Shown here: piece by piece, positions 59,555 to 64,000 of the stretch
Layout of the letters: each line of letters begins with the position of its first letter
Position numbering within the stretch: position 1 is the first letter of the stretch
Assembly (NCBI GenBank): GCA_947359465.1
Contig: OX375873.1
Coordinates: 137,947,916 to 138,011,915, forward strand
Direction: 5' to 3'
Length of the DNA: 64,000 nt
Source: Metellina segmentata
Taxonomy: Eukaryota; Arthropoda; Arachnida; Araneae; Tetragnathidae
Translations under genes and position numbers: made by a program
Notes under the pieces: model-generated
What the model was told of the DNA's origin: nothing
The model's database searches: none
What the model saw: the letters and a program-made list of their open reading frames with translations, nothing else

Positions 59555-60300
59555 TTCTTTGAATACCTTTTTGTCTGCCAGACACGAAAGCATAAATTTA
59601 AACTTTTCAATTTGTCGGAACCAAATTGTTCTAGAATCAAAAGGAAATATCTGGAATACAATGTTTTCACAAAGGAAATCAAAACACTTATATGCCTTTG
59701 GATTTTCTTAATTGCAGGCTTATTAGAAGAGTACTTTGCTTTTGTGAATATTGAGAGGTTCTTTCTATTTAAGTTTAGCTTTCTATTTAACCTTAGTTTA
59801 TTTTGTTCCAAAGGGTTTACTATTTAAACTATGAAGTGAGGGCATCCATACTAGTTTTTAACATACTGAAAACAAATTTTAAAGTGTTGATTCCCCTCTT
59901 GAAAGGCATCAGTTCAAACCTCCGTAACCTTCCAACTGTGAAGAATCAGTGCCAAAATTAGCCAAAAAATAATTTAAAATTCAACCTCTGCCTGTTTTTA
60001 GTGAGTAGAAAGAAAAATTTGTTATAGTCAATTGTTATTCTACTATAGATGCCAACCCCTAGTGTCATGAACTCCTTGTATATCCACAAACGTGAGATGC
60101 AAATATTTCAAATGAGAAATTAGATAAATTGTTAAAAGAGCATCTACACCAAGCGTGCCATAGGAGTTTGATCCCCTTAAAAGTTTTTATGGTAGACCAA
60201 GGAACCTCAAACATAAGGGGTAAACATAACGAATAATAGAAATAACCAAATATGCAAAATGATTCGATCTCTCTTAATAGACTGCTTTACCAGAAGCCTC
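59555..60300 (+). repeat. Dispersed repeat family A, copy 3
   Basis: The inverted partner of 49270-49930 and the direct partner of 29150-29660. The 59612-59827 frame (SEPNCSRIKRKYLEYNVFTK) matches the minus-strand frame at 49863. The right part has CCTCAAACATAAGGGG and TCTCTCTTAATAGACTGC, as at 29530-29600. Confidence 0.65.
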
Positions 60301-62263
60301 AAAATCAGCGCAATTCTCTGAATGCGTGATAAATTTATCTTGCAATGACGAACAAAATGGCGTGGAACTTTATTATCGCACAACTTGAGCGTAAAGGAAA
60401 TCAAACGATAAAAATTAAAGAGTCGATAAGAATTATCGAAAAACGATAATAATTATCGATAAAATTCAGTAATTAAAAAAAAACAAGGGCAATAAATTTT
60501 TTTAAAGTTGGAGTACGGGAACTTTTAGGACACCCTGTACAAAAGCTTCAAAAGAGAATACGAAATGTCTAAAATAAATATGTTGGTATTTCATGATCAG
60601 TAGATGTAGCGTTTTTTGCATTTCAGGTTAAAATGTCCCACACAAATGTTAAACACCAATGTCCAATTAGTCCTCCAGAAGATAATGAAATTAACCTAAT
60701 TTGGGGCAGCATGACCTATAGCAGTCCTTGCGCCATTAAATAATAAACAAACAGAAGCAACATAGTAAAAATAACAGTATAAAAATGAATTAATCGATAC
60801 ATCGGGTAAATATGCAATTATCTCCAATCAACACCCCATTAAAAATTTTGTACCCCCCCCCCCCAGTTTTGAATCCTGGATAAATTCCTGCTTCCATATC
60901 ACATTTTATTGTGTTGGATATAAAACCTTTCTGTTTGTTTTGCGGTTTGCAAATAATAAAAATTGGTCTTTAATTATATGTTTTTTACAATTTGAATTTA
61001 AAATGTTAAAAATAATTTAGACAACTACCTATCCATACAAACGCTTACGTGTAACCACATTTTTACTCAAAGAAAGCAAATTAATATTTCAATGAAATGG
61101 ATTAAAATATTTTAGCCTACATGTGATTGTGATTTTAATATGCCAGCCCAGTAAAGGCACTTGCAAAACAATTCAAACTTGAATGTTTCAAGTACTTTAT
61201 CTATTTTTCGAAATGGTTAAATAATATGGTAGATACTACATGAAAATGCACTTTTACTGAGCTTGATGTGAAGAGATATCCAATTAAATTTTAAATATGG
61301 AGGAAAATCTGAAATTATTAGTAGAAATTGAATCTTGATTTTTACGATAGGGTCTTTAAAATGGAAAAAGAACATTTTCCAATAACTTATTTTATCGGAG
61401 ACGTGAGATTAAAACTAGTAATACTCATTGCTCTCAAATGGTAAATCAAGTATAGCAAAGAAGTGCAAAATTTTAATGCGTACATTTTTTTTCATCCAAA
61501 TTGCAAATCATCCCTCAAGCATATCTGCAATAAAAAGGATTTTTTTCAACTGTTCACATGAGAATTCGGACCTGGTTTTAAAAAGAAATGAATTATTTGA
61601 TCAAAACCTGTTTTCGTTAGCAAAATGTAGTCAACTTGGCAAATATTTCACAATTTGATGGATTTTAAATATTTGATCATTTGTTGTATGTTATTAAAAA
61701 GGAATTTAAAAAAAATATATAATTTTTTATTTGTTTATTTAAAAACATTTATACGCATTCCTCTTTTGTGAAAAAGAATTCTTAATAATGTGTGCAAAAG
61801 TGGCTAAAAATAAACAAAATTACTCCATTATAAAACAAAAATGCAAACTTGTATTTCTTCTTTAAAAATTCATGTCATTAAATCTATGGTTCGGAACACA
61901 CACAAAACATGAAAAATATTTAAAAGACAGATTGTGCAAATTTTCCTGAATTGACCAGGAACACATTTCATTACTTTAATTTCCAATCACTTGTTAGTAT
62001 CCATCCCATTCCGCGCACTTAGCGCCATAAAACCCAACCATTCACCATTCATTTTTTCCCGCGGTCATTTCCACAACCCATCCTCGATTCATATACGGAG
62101 AATCTTAAAAAGGCGGGAAACGGTAGGGAAAATGCGTCTTCCTTCCACAAAAAAGGATTGCCTTTTTTGGCAGTTTATGGCAAAGGCAAAATGGATCAAA
62201 ATACTACATAATCGCCAAAAACAGAATGACTCTCTTTGCCGTCTAACGGCAGAAGTGAAAATA
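60301..62263. other. AT-rich, no gene; possible mariner end
   Basis: ACTTTTAGGACACCCTGTA at about 60521-60540 looks like the right end of a mariner-like element plus TA, without a left partner. ATCGATAAAA-type inverted repeats stand at 60425-60465. Otherwise unrecognised. Confidence 0.35.
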
Positions 62264-62368
62264 CTGCGCAGTAAGGAACTGCGCTGTACGGCTACATAGA
62301 ATGAAAAGTTATATAGCCGTACTGTACGGTTCAATAGACACTGCCGTATATTACATTACATACGTTAA

Positions 62369-62505
62369 ATGACAATGGAAATCGAATCCTCGAAAGCAGA
62401 GGAAGAAGCACGAAAAAGACGTGAGCGTTTGAAAAATTTGCGAAATCGAGTTGCAGGCGGGCAAGATAGTCAAAATAATGATATTACAGATGAAGAGCTA
62501 CCCAA
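62369..62505 (+). CDS. CCDC12: CCDC12 exon 1
   Basis: ATG at 62369 (a second in-frame ATG at 62375), 45 codons plus 2 bases, then the donor GTAAATT. The peptide SKAEEEARKRRERLKNLRNR matches the EEEALRRKERLKALREK helix at the N-terminus of human CCDC12 (cwf18 family), followed by an acidic linker. CCDC12 is a nuclear component of the activated spliceosome. The ORF track has no line here because the exon is short. The start codon is only 14 bases from the 9-bp repeat that bounds the 14.8-kb insertion. Confidence 0.8.
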
Positions 62506-62637
62506 GTAAATTATGCTTTCACGTTTAAAATAAATTCGTACGAATAACATTTTAGCAACTGATTTGTTTTTGAATATTTTACATGCTTCTGCTAACGATT
62601 TTATTTACACTTCTTTTGTTTTACCTCTTGAATATAG

Positions 62638-62714
62638 ACCTGTATTTCGAAATTATACTCCTATTGATGAAGATTTGCGTTTGAATCAGCTACCAAAACC
62701 CAAGCCTGAATCTG
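62638..62714 (+). CDS. CCDC12: CCDC12 exon 2
   Basis: After the acceptor ..TTGAATATAG; the first base completes a Lys codon from exon 1. PVFRNYTPIDEDLRLNQLPK and PKPES follow, matching the LRNYVPEDEDLKKRRVPQAKP block of CCDC12. The likely donor is GTGAGG at 62715, in phase 1. Later exons (the DWDLKRD and C-terminal helices) are not in the window. Confidence 0.75.
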
Positions 62715-63333
62715 GTGAGGAATTATTTACCAAACTTGATTATTTTTTTCTTTATATTTATATTTATTGTTCTTACCAGTTGCTGTTCTTTTATTTATAA
62801 ACTCTTTCATTTTCTTCAAAAATATGTGGGGGGGGGGGTAATCTCTAGATAGTTTAGCCTTGAAAGTGGAATGTTTGGTGGAGTGGTAGTGAACGGGACA
62901 GTCTTTTTTTCTCGCCAAAATGGTAACCTTCCATTTTGGCTGTTTTTAAGGTGACCCTATCTTGAAGATTAGGATTAAAGACGTTATCTGATTGGAATTA
63001 AACCGTGGTTTGAAGTGAAATTAAACGTGCTCTGATTGGTTTAGATTTTTTTTCTCGTTTAACGATAAGAGATAACAACGCTTAATCTGCCACTTTGTGT
63101 TTTATCGTTTCACCGTGGTGTGTGATTTATCGTTTCTCGTCCTTCGACTCCATCTTTTTTTGGTGCTTTTTTGTTGGACTAGATTTGTATTCACGTCTTT
63201 TTTTGGTGCTTTTTTGTTGGACAAGATTTGTATTCACGTATTTCAACGTAAGTTGCACTTTTTTTTCCCTTTTGTTCGTCGTTCATATACCCAATATTAT
63301 CAATGGCAGTAGATGGTTTAACTGGAAGAATAA
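62715..63333. other. CCDC12 intron; probable 5' part of the Merlin element
   Basis: A run of nine or so G lies at 62827. A tandem duplication of about 41 bp (TTTTTTTGGTGCTTTTTTGT..) lies at 63155-63240. The open frame at 63095-63373 is an artefact of this. The left end of the Merlin element was not fixed. Confidence 0.45.
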
Positions 63334-64000
63334 ATGCTTTGTATTTCGGGAAAAATGTATATTGATAGTATGAATGATCCTGAGAGCTTGCTTGTGATTG
63401 AATTTTGTCAGAAAGTTGGTTTGATTGCTACAAGTGTGAAATGTCCGGAATGTGCGAATGAGATGGCTTTAATGTTACGAAAGGATTTGGGTGATAGGTA
63501 TGAGTGGAAGTGCAGAAGGGATGGAGAAAGTCTCACTCAGTGCGAAAGGGAACATGGTTTGAAAGGAGTAAATTGCATATCTATGATTCTTTTGATTACG
63601 TGGTATTTTGTGATTGAAATATCGTTTAAATGTGTCACACACACACACATAAATGAAATGGGTGTGTCGACTCATACGATGACTGACTGGTTTAATTTTT
63701 GTAGAGAGTTTTGTATGAATGCTTGCTTGGAGTTTAATGGAATGATTGGAGGAGAGGGAAAGACTGTTGAAATAGATGAGAGTAAGTTTGGGAAAAGAAA
63801 GTATAATAAAGGTAAAAGTGTGGATGGTCAGTGGGTATTTGGAGAAATTGAAAGAGGGACGGAGTGTTTTTTTGTGGTTGTGAAAGAAAGAAGTAAGAAA
63901 GTTTTGGCTGCTATAATAAGAGAAAGAATTGTGCCGGGGACTACAATTTTGTCTGACTGTTGGAAGTCTTATGCTGGCATGGGTAATCCGGACGACGAAG
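63334..64000 (+). CDS. Merlin (IS1016/ISXO2-like) transposase, open to window end
   Basis: An uninterrupted frame from ATG 63334 (or the ATG at 63355) to the window edge, more than 215 codons. The N-terminal zinc-ribbon part has CPECANEM...W.CRRDG. The DDE core has TVEIDESKFGKRKYNKGK (first Asp, about 63770), QWVFGEIERGTECFFVVV and GTTILSDCWKSYAGM (second Asp, about 63955). This fits DDE_Tnp_IS1595, the Merlin superfamily, whose transposases are usually about 270-330 aa. The third acidic residue lies beyond 64000. It is not seen by a scan that needs a stop codon. No break is seen, so this copy may be intact. It lies in a CCDC12 intron, same strand. Confidence 0.85.
   Translation, partial: MLCISGKMYIDSMNDPESLLVIEFCQKVGLIATSVKCPECANEMALMLRKDLGDRYEWKCRRDGESLTQCEREHGLKGVNCISMILLITWYFVIEISFKCVTHTHINEMGVSTHTMTDWFNFCREFCMNACLEFNGMIGGEGKTVEIDESKFGKRKYNKGKSVDGQWVFGEIERGTECFFVVVKERSKKVLAAIIRERIVPGTTILSDCWKSYAGMGNPDDE

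Larger units (their letters stand above)
47533..62345. mobile_element. 14.8-kb segment with inverted ends and 9-bp target duplication
   Basis: The left end 47533-47616 and right end 62264-62345 are inverted repeats of about 83 bp, of which the inner 58 bp are identical. Outside them stands the same 9-bp word GTATATTAC (47524-47532 and 62346-62354). Ends read CGGAGTGTCTATTG and GGCAGTGTCTATTG. A 9-bp duplication fits MULE- or Merlin-type transposons; no transposase of its own could be read inside. The interior holds later insertions (hAT, Helitron, LINEs), an internal inverted repeat (49270-49930 with 59555-60205) and a tandem array next to the left end. The alternative is an inverted duplication of a promoter element. 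Confidence 0.65.

Overview
The window looks like AT-rich animal nuclear DNA, most likely from an arthropod. The genes have introns with GT/AG junctions. The repeats (Helitron, hAT, piggyBac, Tc1/mariner, Tigger, Merlin, BEL/Pao, LINE) are a typical arthropod mix. No bacterial operon, CRISPR array, rRNA or tRNA gene was recognised. The species cannot be named from this sequence alone; a chelicerate is only a guess.

Two host genes can be read, and they are arranged head to head. UBE2Z (E1-UBA6-linked ubiquitin-conjugating enzyme) lies on the minus strand. Six exons can be placed, from the start codon at 47103 down to 3760; the last coding exon(s) lie to the left of the window. Its exons join in a continuous frame of 254 codons across introns of 2.9 to 17.5 kb. 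CCDC12 (cwf18-type spliceosome protein) lies on the plus strand and starts at 62369; two exons are visible and the rest lies to the right.

Almost everything else is transposon. Within UBE2Z intron 6 there is a dead Tc1 element. Intron 5 holds Helitron pieces, a hAT element with a Helitron inside it (4862-7109), and a GC-richer open frame of about 550 codons (10012-11661) that I cannot assign, bracketed by hAT-like ends. It also holds a hAT MITE with perfect target-site duplication (16760-16904). Intron 4 has a TTAA-flanked MITE. Intron 3 holds a BEL/Pao LTR retrotransposon (20671-29075) with a Tigger-type element nested in its gag, then a piggyBac remnant (31756-33076), a second piggyBac-type transposase fossil and several unclassified repeats. 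Intron 2 has a hAT fossil. Intron 1 has a Helitron carrying a nearly intact mariner-like element (42502-44004), then a short Helitron that ends in large perfect hairpins.

Between UBE2Z and CCDC12 lie 14.8 kb bounded by inverted repeats of about 83 bp. These are in turn flanked by identical 9-bp direct repeats (47533-62345). The simplest reading is one large insertion into what was a short shared promoter region. It now carries nested hAT, Helitron and LINE remnants. At the right edge an open Merlin-type transposase frame (from 63334) runs off the window inside a CCDC12 intron.
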